The notes below the pieces were generated by a model. The model was not told the origin of the DNA, ran no database searches, and worked only from the letters and a program-made list of their open reading frames with translations. A stretch of DNA of 43,269 nt, from NCBI RefSeq assembly GCF_020521235.1, contig NZ_BLAY01000083.1:1-43269 (forward strand). The letters are read 5' to 3'. Source of the DNA: Microseira wollei NIES-4236. GTDB taxonomy: Bacteria; Cyanobacteriota; Cyanobacteriia; Cyanobacteriales; Aerosakkonemataceae. Made by a program: the position numbers and the translations under genes. This document shows, piece by piece, positions 1 to 6,793 of the stretch. How positions within the stretch are numbered: the first letter of the stretch is position 1; every line of letters begins with the position of its first letter.

Positions 1-309
1 AGCTTGCACAGCTATTCACAAAAAGGATGGTTATTCGTATGCGGCATAGACCTTGCCCCTCCTTTCCTCTCACCGCCAAAGGTCGTACCGTTATGGCGGG
101 AGTCTCCAGGAGGGAAGACAGATGAAAACAAAAATATACCTTTAGCGCGATCCTGGCGGTAGTTCTAAATGCTGAATCAGAAAAAAAATCAGCCTTCGGC
201 GTGACCCTGGTGTCAGCCCTAGGGTAGTATGTTGCTCTAGCCTTGAGTTAGTAACCTATAAATCGATTAGCTAATCGGTTAAAAATTCATCATAAAAGGG
301 ACGGATCTC
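1..309 (+). promoter_or_regulatory. Upstream region of psaE with a 14-bp palindrome
   Basis: No recognised gene. Frame 1 is open from the window edge to a TAG at 160-162 (54 codons) and could be the tail of a gene cut by the edge, but I recognise nothing in it. The rest is a likely long leader or promoter for psaE. A perfect palindrome, CGATTAGCTAATCG, lies at 264-277, 33 bases before the psaE start; a second short one (CCCTAGGG) lies near 218-225. A weak ribosome site (AAAGGGA) precedes the ATG. Promoter elements were not assigned with confidence. Confidence 0.35.
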
Positions 310-675
310 ATGGCTATTCAACGTGGTTCTAAAGTACGAGTTCTGCGGAAAGAATCCTACTGGTTTCAAGATATAGGAACGGTGGCTTCTGTTGACCAGA
401 GCGGCATCAAATATCCGGTTATCGTTCGCTTTGAAAAGCTTAACTACGCAGGCGTTAATACTAATAACTTTGGTATGAACGAACTCGAAGAAGTGGCAGG
501 AGCGCAAAAAAGCACGCCCGCAGCTTCTGGCGGTTACCAAACCAAACTCGACGCAGGTCGCCGCAAAACAGGTGTTGATATGCCAACCGATGGCAAACCA
601 ACTGCTGCACCAGAGTCTGGAGAAGGTAGCTCTGTAGTAGCAGGATCTCCAAATCAAGGAACTGAATCTCGTTAA
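310..675 (+). CDS. psaE: Photosystem I subunit PsaE with extended C-terminus
   Basis: PsaE is a small stromal-side subunit of photosystem I that helps dock ferredoxin and supports cyclic electron flow. Residues 1-65 are the recognisable SH3-like fold: [13 protein letters not shown] at the start, then [30 protein letters not shown] and [11 protein letters not shown]. The family is normally about 65-75 residues, but this protein has 121. The extra 55 or so residues are rich in Ala, Gly, Ser, Pro and Thr and look disordered. The ATG at 310 gives the conserved N-terminus, so the start is secure. mutM follows 3 bases after the stop, suggesting co-transcription. The identity is certain; the function of the tail is unknown. 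Confidence 0.97.
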   Translation: MAIQRGSKVRVLRKESYWFQDIGTVASVDQSGIKYPVIVRFEKLNYAGVNTNNFGMNELEEVAGAQKSTPAASGGYQTKLDAGRRKTGVDMPTDGKPTAAPESGEGSSVVAGSPNQGTESR

Positions 676-678
676 GTT

Positions 679-1587
679 GTGCCGGAATTACCCGAAGTAG
701 AAACAGTTAAACGCGGTCTGAATCAAGTAACCTTGAACCAGCAAATCCAGGGTGGAGATGTTTTGCTCTCCCGCACCATCGCCCACCCGTTTTCTGCTGT
801 CGAGTTTTTGGCTGGGGTTAAAGATGCTGCAATTGTGCAGTGGCATCGCCGGGGGAAGTATTTGCTGGCGGAATTGGCAGTAGGAGAGGCGGGGACGCGG
901 GGAGGCGGGGAGGCGGGGAGGCGGAGAGAGGAAGAATATGGTTCCATCCAAAATTCTGCGGGGTGGTTGGGGGTTCATTTGCGGATGACGGGACAATTGC
1001 TTTGGTTGCATCGCGATGCGCCTTTGCAGAAACATACGCGGGTAAGATTGTTTTTTGGCGAAGATTGGGAGTTGCGGTTTGTAGATCAGCGCACGTTTGG
1101 GCAAATGTGGTGGGTTCCGCCAACAGAAGCACCCCAAAATGCGATCGCCGGACTGAAAAAACTGGGGCCAGATCCTTTTTCAGATGGGTTTACTGTGGAT
1201 TATTTGGTGGAAAAATGGCGCTCGCGTCGTCGTCCGATTAAAAACGCGCTTCTAGATCAGGAGTTAGTCGCCGGAATCGGTAATATCTATGCCGATGAAG
1301 CGCTGTTTCTCGCTGGCGTCCGACCAACTACCCTGTGTACGGAATTAAATCGGCAACAAATCGAACGTATAAGAAATGCAATTATCGAGGTTTTGCAAGC
1401 AAGTATTGAGGCGGGGGGAACAACTTTCAGTAATTTCCTAAACGTACAAGGTATTAATGGGAACTATGGAGGCGTGGCTTGGGTTTATAACCGCGATCGC
1501 CAACCCTGTCGCGTCTGCGGCAGCAAGATTGAGAAATTGAAGTTAGCAGGGCGATCGGCTCATTTTTGTCCCCAGTGTCAGTGTTGA
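679..1587 (+). CDS. mutM: Formamidopyrimidine-DNA glycosylase (Fpg/MutM)
   Basis: This base-excision enzyme removes 8-oxoguanine and formamidopyrimidines and nicks the abasic site. The start is GTG at 679, giving (M)PELPEVETVKRGL, where Pro2 is the catalytic nucleophile and Glu3 the acid. Lys60 in HRRGKY matches the conserved catalytic lysine. The C-terminus has a CX2C...CX2C zinc finger (CRVCGSK and HFCPQCQC) with the conserved GRSAHFCP segment. At 302 residues it is somewhat longer than the usual 270-290, because a Gly/Arg/Glu-rich insert lies at about residues 68-86, between the lysine-containing strand and the GVHLRMTGQL segment. The gene begins 3 bases after psaE and is probably expressed with it, which fits repair of oxidative damage from photosynthesis. 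Confidence 0.96.
   Translation: MPELPEVETVKRGLNQVTLNQQIQGGDVLLSRTIAHPFSAVEFLAGVKDAAIVQWHRRGKYLLAELAVGEAGTRGGGEAGRRREEEYGSIQNSAGWLGVHLRMTGQLLWLHRDAPLQKHTRVRLFFGEDWELRFVDQRTFGQMWWVPPTEAPQNAIAGLKKLGPDPFSDGFTVDYLVEKWRSRRRPIKNALLDQELVAGIGNIYADEALFLAGVRPTTLCTELNRQQIERIRNAIIEVLQASIEAGGTTFSNFLNVQGINGNYGGVAWVYNRDRQPCRVCGSKIEKLKLAGRSAHFCPQCQC
880..938 (+). repeat. GGCGGGGA-type repeat inserted in frame in mutM
   Basis: A G-rich stretch made of GGGGAGGC and GGGGACGC units lies inside the mutM frame and encodes a Gly/Arg/Glu-rich loop at about residues 68-86. MutM family members I know have nothing here. The same kind of G-rich unit is common between genes in filamentous cyanobacteria, so this looks like an intergenic repeat that landed in a surface loop without breaking the frame. 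Confidence 0.7.
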
Positions 1588-1721
1588 CCAAGACGACGCC
1601 CAGACGCCCAGACGGGGAGATGCTCTGCGCGACCGTTCTCAAGTGAGAAGCACCCGGTATGATGACAAACCATTTTAAAATGCAAGCAGGTATAGATGAA
1701 GAAGTGTTGAAAGAGTGAGCT

Positions 1722-1937
1722 ATGGCAGTCAAAAAGGGCGATTTGGTGCGTGCGGTGCGGGAAAAGTTGGAAAACAGCGTAGAAGCGAAGGCTAGCGATA
1801 CGCGGTTCCCGCCTTATATTTTTGATAGCAAGGGGGAAGTGGTAGACTTGCGGGGTGACTATGCCCTGGTCAAGTTTGGGAAAGTACCAACCCCAAATAT
1901 TTGGTTGCGCGTCGATCAATTGGAAGCTTTTAAATGA
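1722..1937 (+). CDS. ndhO: NAD(P)H-quinone oxidoreductase subunit O
   Basis: NdhO is a small peripheral subunit of the cyanobacterial NDH-1 complex, which works in respiration and cyclic electron flow around photosystem I. The 71-residue protein matches the family along its length: [19 protein letters not shown] at the N-terminus, [15 protein letters not shown] in the middle, and [18 protein letters not shown] with the DQLE ending. The length is normal. The stop codon overlaps the mdh start (ATGA at 1934-1937), so ndhO and mdh are probably translationally coupled. The 134-bp gap from mutM contains short GACGCCCA repeats and no obvious gene. Confidence 0.95.
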   Translation: MAVKKGDLVRAVREKLENSVEAKASDTRFPPYIFDSKGEVVDLRGDYALVKFGKVPTPNIWLRVDQLEAFK

Positions 1938-2899
1938 TAATGCCTTCCTCTGTTTGGCCAAACAATTCTCCGGCACGGGTTTCGATTATCGGTGCTGGAA
2001 AAGTTGGTAGCACCTTGGCGCAGCGAATTGTGGAGAAGAATATTGCTGATGTGGTGTTGCTGGATGTGGTGCCTGGTTTGGCAGAGGGAATGGCGCTGGA
2101 TCTGATGCAGGCGCGAGGGATTGAGAGATGCGTTCGCTTCGTTTTCGGGACGAATAATTACGCAGATACCGCCGAGTCAAATGTAGTAGTTATTGCTGCC
2201 GGAAGTCCGCGCAAACCGGGGATGAGTCGCGACGATTTGTTGCAGGTTAATGCAAAAATTGTGGTCGAAGCAGCTAAGAAAGCGAACGCACATTCCCCCG
2301 ATGCAATTTTGCTCGTGGTTACTAACCCGCTAGATGTTATGACTTATCTGGCATGGCAAGCTAGCGGGTTGCCATCTCAGCGCATTGTTGGTATGGCAGG
2401 CGGTTTAGATTCAGCCAGATTTCAAGCATTTATTGCTATGGAATTAGGCGTGCCGACTGTAGATGTTAGCGCGATGGTACTGGGAAGTCACGGCGATTTA
2501 ATGGTACCTTTAACCCGATACTGCACAGTCAGCGGCATTCCGATTACCGAATTAATGGACAATGCAACCATCGAGCGTTTAGTTGAGCGGACTCGTAACG
2601 CCGGTGCAGAGATTGTGCATTTGTTGCAGACGGGGGGTGCTTATTTCACCCCTGCTGCTACTACTTGTTTGATGGTGGAATCGATTTTATTTAACCAGTC
2701 GCGGTTCATGCCAGCTTCTGCTTATTTGCAAGGGGAATACGGTTTAAAAGATATTTTTATTGGCGTTCCCTGTCGCTTGGGAAGCATTGGCGTTGAAAGC
2801 GTATTGGAATTAAATTTAACCGAAACCGAACGCGCCGCGCTCCATGTTTCGGCTCAGTCTGTGCTAAAAAATATCCAGCGTGCCAAACAATTAATGTAG
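1934..2899 (+). CDS. mdh: NAD-dependent malate dehydrogenase
   Basis: Malate dehydrogenase of the lactate/malate dehydrogenase superfamily, interconverting malate and oxaloacetate. The Rossmann motif is IIGAGKVGS (residues 18-26), followed by [17 protein letters not shown]. The mobile active-site loop reads [12 protein letters not shown] (90-101); Arg93 and Arg99 are the substrate-binding arginines expected for malate specificity. [20 protein letters not shown] (Asp159, Arg162) and GSHGDLMVP with the catalytic His186 are all intact. The length of 321 is normal. The ATG overlaps the ndhO stop by four bases. [14 protein letters not shown] before the first strand is a short extension, so a slightly later start is possible. 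Confidence 0.95.
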   Translation: MIMPSSVWPNNSPARVSIIGAGKVGSTLAQRIVEKNIADVVLLDVVPGLAEGMALDLMQARGIERCVRFVFGTNNYADTAESNVVVIAAGSPRKPGMSRDDLLQVNAKIVVEAAKKANAHSPDAILLVVTNPLDVMTYLAWQASGLPSQRIVGMAGGLDSARFQAFIAMELGVPTVDVSAMVLGSHGDLMVPLTRYCTVSGIPITELMDNATIERLVERTRNAGAEIVHLLQTGGAYFTPAATTCLMVESILFNQSRFMPASAYLQGEYGLKDIFIGVPCRLGSIGVESVLELNLTETERAALHVSAQSVLKNIQRAKQLM

Positions 2900-3042
2900 G
2901 GTGCGTTAGGCGAAAGCCGTAACGCACCATTGGGTGGCAACTGGGTGCGGGTTTAAATAAACAGTCGATGATTCCATAGATAGTTGCTAAAACCCGCCCC
3001 TACATATCTGACCAATTAGCAATTAGCAATTAGCAATTACCA
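2900..3042 (+). repeat. Hairpin and TTAGCAA heptamer array between mdh and caxA
   Basis: A 9-bp stem (GGTGCGTTA at 2900-2908 with TAACGCACC at 2920-2928) begins on the base after the mdh stop codon; it is a common cyanobacterial inverted repeat and may end or stabilise the transcript, though no T-run follows. At 3013-3042 there are about four AATTAGC heptamers, the last altered to AATTACC, running directly into the caxA ATG with no Shine-Dalgarno sequence. Confidence 0.75.
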
Positions 3043-4128
3043 ATGACCATCAAAAAAATTATTTCGATTGGATTGTTAGTTTTCATCCCCATTTCGATTG
3101 CAGCGGAATATTTAGAATGGGGTGCGCTGACAGTTTTTATCACAGCAGCGCTAGCAATTGTACCCCTGGCAATTTGGTTAAGTACGGCAACCGAAGAAGT
3201 AGCTATTGCAGTGGGTCCTTCGATTGGTGCTTTGTTAAATGCCGTGTTTGGTAATGCGACTGAGTTGATTATTGCTTTGGTAGCTTTAAAGGCGGGATTG
3301 GTTGATATTGTTAAAGCCAGTATTACGGGAACAATTATCAGTAACCTGCTGTTAGTGATGGGACTTTCGATGCTGTTTGGGGGAGTAAGATATAAAGAAC
3401 AGGAATTTCAACCAATAGTGGCGCGGGTGAATGGGTCATCGATGACATTGGCGGCGATCGCTATCGTTTTACCTACAACGGTAATCTACACCTCGAATGG
3501 CGTTGAAGATGCAGCAATTCGCAATCTTTCCTTAATTGCGGCAATTGTATTAATCGCGGTTTATGCGCTAACGCTGCTGTTTTCTTTGAAGACTCATAGC
3601 TACCTATACGAAGTTGGATTGGTCGAATTAGAAACAGAAAATGGCGAAAATACAGAAGCAGAGAAGCCAAATTTAAAACTTTGGTTAGCCGTGTTGGTAA
3701 TATCAACAATTGCCGTAGCGTTTGAATCGGAAATATTTGTTGGCGCGGTGGAAGAAGCGACCAAAGGATTGGGGTTAACGCCGCTGTTTACGGGGGTGAT
3801 TCTTTTACCGTTAGTTGGCGGTGCGGCAGAATATGTTACCGCAGTCAGCGTGGCGATTAAAAATAATATGGAACTATCGGTTTCGGTGGCGATGGGGTCG
3901 AGTTTGTTAGTCGCTTTGTTGGTGGCTCCGGTTTTAGTTTTGGTGGGGTTTGTGATTGGTCAACCGATGGATTTGAATTTTAATCCATTTGAAGTAGTGG
4001 CGGTGGCGATCGCAGTCCTTATTGCCAATTTAATTAGTTTAGACGGACGCTCGAACTGGTTGGAAGGAGTGCTACTTTTGGCAACTTATATAGTTTTAGG
4101 AACGGCTTTTTATTTTCATCCGGTTTAG
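3043..4128 (+). CDS. cax: Calcium/proton antiporter (CaxA family)
   Basis: Inner-membrane Ca2+/H+ exchanger of the CAX family in the Ca2+/cation antiporter superfamily. It shows two pseudo-symmetric halves of hydrophobic helices, each with its signature repeat: GNATELIIALVALKAG with GTIISNLLLVMG in the first half, and GGAAEYVTAVSVAIKNN with SVAMGSSLLVALLVAP in the second. The acidic residues in ATE and AAE are those that bind the cation in the family. The halves are joined by an acidic loop (ELETENGENTEAEK). The length of 361 is typical. The ATG at 3043 directly abuts a heptamer array and has no clear ribosome-binding site, so initiation is unusual or the array arrived later. Confidence 0.93.
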   Translation: MTIKKIISIGLLVFIPISIAAEYLEWGALTVFITAALAIVPLAIWLSTATEEVAIAVGPSIGALLNAVFGNATELIIALVALKAGLVDIVKASITGTIISNLLLVMGLSMLFGGVRYKEQEFQPIVARVNGSSMTLAAIAIVLPTTVIYTSNGVEDAAIRNLSLIAAIVLIAVYALTLLFSLKTHSYLYEVGLVELETENGENTEAEKPNLKLWLAVLVISTIAVAFESEIFVGAVEEATKGLGLTPLFTGVILLPLVGGAAEYVTAVSVAIKNNMELSVSVAMGSSLLVALLVAPVLVLVGFVIGQPMDLNFNPFEVVAVAIAVLIANLISLDGRSNWLEGVLLLATYIVLGTAFYFHPV

Positions 4129-4137
4129 GATTTTGCT

Positions 4138-4196
4138 GGCTAATTGCTAATAGGTAATTGATTTAACCATTAGCAATTAGCTATTAGCAATTAGCG
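4138..4196. repeat. Heptamer array between convergent caxA and uma2
   Basis: TAATTGC-type heptamers on one side and TTAGCAATTAG on the other, inverted with respect to each other, fill the gap between two convergent genes. The internal sequence resembles that of the MITE-like elements elsewhere in the window, but I cannot find terminal repeats here. Confidence 0.6.
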
Positions 4197-4919
4197 CTAA
4201 ATTGTATCTGTATCGATATTCAATTCTCGCAGTTTAGCTGCTAATATTTCCGATTTTTGAGCTAACTGTTGTACTTCTTCTTCCGGCGATAAAACCAACT
4301 GTCCTTCTGGAGTGAAGTAGCGCAATTTTCCAGAGTGAATTCCCAGATACAATTGTAACTGGTGACTCCACAACAAACTTTGTGGGTTTGGTTCTATGGG
4401 TTGATACTCACCATCGACTAAATGGAATCCAGCAAATTCTAATGTATCGGGGTCGAACCAAAAATAATCGGGGGTGGGAAAGATGTCTTGGTAAATTTGT
4501 TTTTTTAATCCTCTGTCAGTGGCGGCTGTTGAGTCAGAAAGGATTTCTATAATTAAGTTAGGATACTTGCCATTTTCTTCCCAAACAACCCAACTTTTGC
4601 GGGGTTGCGGATCGGTTCCTAGCACCACAAAAAAATCGGGACCTCGGAAGTCTTCAGATTTTCGCCAATCAGGACTGTAGTATATGGTAAGGTTGCCAGC
4701 AGCGTAAAAGTCGTTGCGGTTTCGCCACAACAATTCAAGGCATTGTAGAAGCAGCATTATTTGCCGCAGATGCAAGTCGCTTTCCCAGGGAGGTTCGTTG
4801 CTATATAAATCGCTAGGTGGAAAGATAACATCTTTTGGCAAATCTGCGGTAGTTTCTAAATCTTTAGCGAGGGACATATAGCGGATTGCAGTCGGATGAG
4901 GTACACCTTGGTTTGTCAA
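4197..4919 (-). CDS. Uma2 family nuclease-fold protein
   Basis: Uma2 (DUF820) proteins have a PD-(D/E)XK nuclease fold and are greatly expanded in cyanobacteria; their biological role is unclear. The core is visible as GPDFFVVLG (the PD aspartate), then LIIEILSDST (the E) and DRGLKKQIYQ (the K), followed by FPTPDYFWFDPDTLEFAGF. The C-terminal 35 residues are charged and probably helical (SPEEEVQQLAQKSEILAAK), ending in LRELNIDTD, the usual Uma2 tail. At 240 residues it has the family's usual length. It is convergent with caxA. The start is uncertain: the next ATG (MSLAKDLE) is 14 codons in. It is more distant from the two Uma2 paralogues at 24.1-25.7 kb than they are from each other. Confidence 0.85.
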   Translation of the reverse strand: MTNQGVPHPTAIRYMSLAKDLETTADLPKDVIFPPSDLYSNEPPWESDLHLRQIMLLLQCLELLWRNRNDFYAAGNLTIYYSPDWRKSEDFRGPDFFVVLGTDPQPRKSWVVWEENGKYPNLIIEILSDSTAATDRGLKKQIYQDIFPTPDYFWFDPDTLEFAGFHLVDGEYQPIEPNPQSLLWSHQLQLYLGIHSGKLRYFTPEGQLVLSPEEEVQQLAQKSEILAAKLRELNIDTDTI

Positions 4920-5346
4920 GCGCGCAGCATTAATGCTGCCCGCACACTGCTGGCGCGAAAATTGCTGTACCTAGACTCGCTTGCAATCCGCTGTAACTTG
5001 AGGAGAGGAGTGGGTATGAGTCTAGTTTAGCGGAGTGGGATTTAGGCGATTGCTGAATCGGGAAGAATCCAGTGGGATACCTGCTACGGACACCCACTCG
5101 CGCTTCCCAAATGGGAGAGCGATACCTGCTACCCACACGCTACCCTTCGGGAACTGCTTCCCAGAACGCGATCCCACTTGCTTGCCAGACGCGATTGCTA
5201 TTAGTATAAAAAGGATGCTCAAACTAAACTTTCGCGCATCTCTAAATTTAGATAGCAATCTGATACAGAGTGCTAGATAATGCTATGGAAGTCAGTGTAA
5301 TTGCTGAGGTAGTTAAAGTCCCGTGGCAAGAAATTAAATAACGAAT
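4920..5346. other. Intergenic region, first copy of a duplicated upstream segment
   Basis: No gene recognised. A perfect 16-bp palindrome (GCAGCATTAATGCTGC) lies at 4924-4939. From about 5023 onward the sequence is repeated in diverged form from about 5665 to 6039. Shared blocks include GTGGGATACCTGCTA, CATGGGAGAGCGATAC / AATGGGAGAGCGATAC, ATTAGTATAAAAA (a possible promoter) and CATCTCTAAATTTAGATA. The open frames on either strand here have no family resemblance. Confidence 0.6.
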
Positions 5347-6337
5347 ATGTCAGACAGATCAGAAACAAAAACAGGTCTACGCAGCAGTGAAAGTCAATCA
5401 ACAACTCGCCTGCTTCTAGCATTGTGGGAGTTAGGAGCGCATAAAAGTGATGAGGTGAAAAGGGTAGATTTGACGGAAAAAATTAAACGAACCGGAGAGA
5501 AAGCTTCAGATTATCAGAGCATATTTGACAAATGGGAGCAAGAGGGAGCGGACGCATTCGAGATCAAAAACCGCAACAGAGTCATCTGACTGACAGAAAA
5601 AGGCGTGTAGATGCTAAGGGAGTCGCTTAATAGTGACGAATTTTTTGAGAGTGCTGCTATGAATTTAGTTTAGCCGACTGGGGTTGGGGCGATCGCTTAA
5701 ACTGACTCCACCACTGGGGAAAAATCTAGTGGGATACCTGCTATAGACGCTGACTCGCAATTTTCCTGCCATTAGGCATACAGGATACTTGCGCTTCCCA
5801 CATGGGAGAGCGATACGTGCTAGGCACATGCTGCGCGTGAAGCGAAGCTTTTGCCTCAGGGATACGCACTTGCTTGCCGGATGCAATCTCTATTAGTATA
5901 AAAAAGGGACTAAAACTAACCTTTCGTGCATCTCTAAATTTAGATACCCATGTCATTGGGAGTGCTAGATAATGCTAGCATTTTTAGTGGAATCGCTGAG
6001 AATGCTAAATTCCCTTGTTCAACAAAGTAAATAACGAATATGTCAGACGCATCAGAAACAAAAACAGGTCTACGCAGCAGTGAAAGTCAATCAACAACTC
6101 GCCTGCTTCTAGCATTGTGGGAGTTAGGAGCGCATAAAAGTGATGAGGTGAAAAGGGTAGATTTGACGGAAAAAATTAAACGAACGGGAGAGAAAGCTTC
6201 AGATTATCAGAGCATATTTGACAAATTGGAGCAAGAGGGAGCGATCGCATTCGAGATCAAAAACCGCAACAGAGTCATCTTCCTGACAGAAAAAGGCGTG
6301 CAATTGCTAAGGGAGTCGCTCAATAATCCCGAATTTG
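5023..6337 (+). repeat. Tandem direct duplication of a promoter region and gene start
   Basis: Copy A (about 5023-5646) and copy B (about 5665-6337) share the upstream segment and the first roughly 300 bases of the winged-helix gene. The coding parts are nearly identical, while the upstream parts have many substitutions and indels. Copy B continues into an intact gene; copy A stops after the duplicated part. This looks like an unequal-crossover product in which only the downstream copy remained complete. Confidence 0.8.
5347..5646 (+). pseudogene. Truncated duplicate of the winged-helix gene
   Basis: The first 80 codons encode MSDRSETKTGLRSSESQSTT and onward, nearly identical to the start of the intact gene at 6040. 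A TGA at 5587-5589 replaces the Phe codon of the intact copy (ATCTGACTG against ATCTTCCTG), and a second stop (TAG) follows a few codons later. Homology ends near 5646. It still has an open frame of 80 codons covering the first DNA-binding domain almost completely, so a short product could be made; the second stop and Trp/Asp changes in otherwise conserved positions point to decay. The alternative is a small antagonist of the full-length protein, which I think less likely. Confidence 0.75.
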
Positions 6338-6735
6338 AGTTTGATAGTCAAATTGGCGCCAGAACCGCAAATGCCCTCTTGCGGTGGATGCGGGAGATGG
6401 CAAGTTCTGGTAATGGAGCGAGTGCGACGGTAAAAGAAGAGAAGGGAGAGGGAGAGATCGCATCCTACGACGAGTTTAAGTCTGTAGCCTTGGAAGTATA
6501 CGACAAACTGAACAGCGACTACAACTTAGACGATCTAGTCCCGATTTATCAACTCAGGCGAGAAATTGGAGAACGTGTCAGCCGTTCTCAATTTAATGAA
6601 TGGCTGCTGGAAATGCAAACTAATGACATTTTCCAACTAATCGGCGGTGAAATGCCCGGTATTACCCCAGAGCAAGTGGAAGATTCTATCAAGACCAAAA
6701 TTGGCGGAGTGCGTTACTACGCCAAACGCTTATAG
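6040..6735 (+). CDS. Two-domain winged-helix protein, first gene of a putative three-gene system
   Basis: I do not recognise a named family. Residues 16-90 look like a MarR/PadR-like winged helix: TRLLLALWELG, RVDLTEKIKRTGEKASDYQ as the recognition region, then LEQEGAIAFEIKNRNRVIFL as a wing, ending in LTEKGVQLLRESL. A flexible acidic linker (about 118-140, rich in Gly, Ser, Glu) leads to a second helical domain (141-231), with LVPIYQLRREIGERVSRSQFN and FQLIGGEMPGIT resembling another winged helix. It is likely a DNA-binding or specificity component. The ATPase gene begins 58 bases downstream on the same strand and the nuclease follows. A stretch of promoter-like sequence (TTAGTATAAAAA) lies about 150 bases upstream, and the gene start is duplicated at 5347. 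Confidence 0.75.
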   Translation: MSDASETKTGLRSSESQSTTRLLLALWELGAHKSDEVKRVDLTEKIKRTGEKASDYQSIFDKLEQEGAIAFEIKNRNRVIFLTEKGVQLLRESLNNPEFEFDSQIGARTANALLRWMREMASSGNGASATVKEEKGEGEIASYDEFKSVALEVYDKLNSDYNLDDLVPIYQLRREIGERVSRSQFNEWLLEMQTNDIFQLIGGEMPGITPEQVEDSIKTKIGGVRYYAKRL

Positions 6736-6793
6736 TTCTCAAAACCCATCTATTTTGGTTAGAGTTTACTACCTCACACACAAACCACAAACC

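Noticed and set aside
2108-2160. A small repeat insertion in mdh around the RCVRFVF segment
   Set aside because: The sequence is unusual for the family, but the length between conserved GIE and GTNNYADT is normal, so substitution is the simpler explanation.
4930-5280. Several short open frames on both strands upstream of the winged-helix copy
   Set aside because: They lie in a duplicated non-coding segment, and their translations are not kept between the two copies.
6647-6793. Longer N-terminus for the ATPase
   Set aside because: It overlaps the winged-helix gene in another frame and encodes nothing conserved; the ATG at 6794 fits better.
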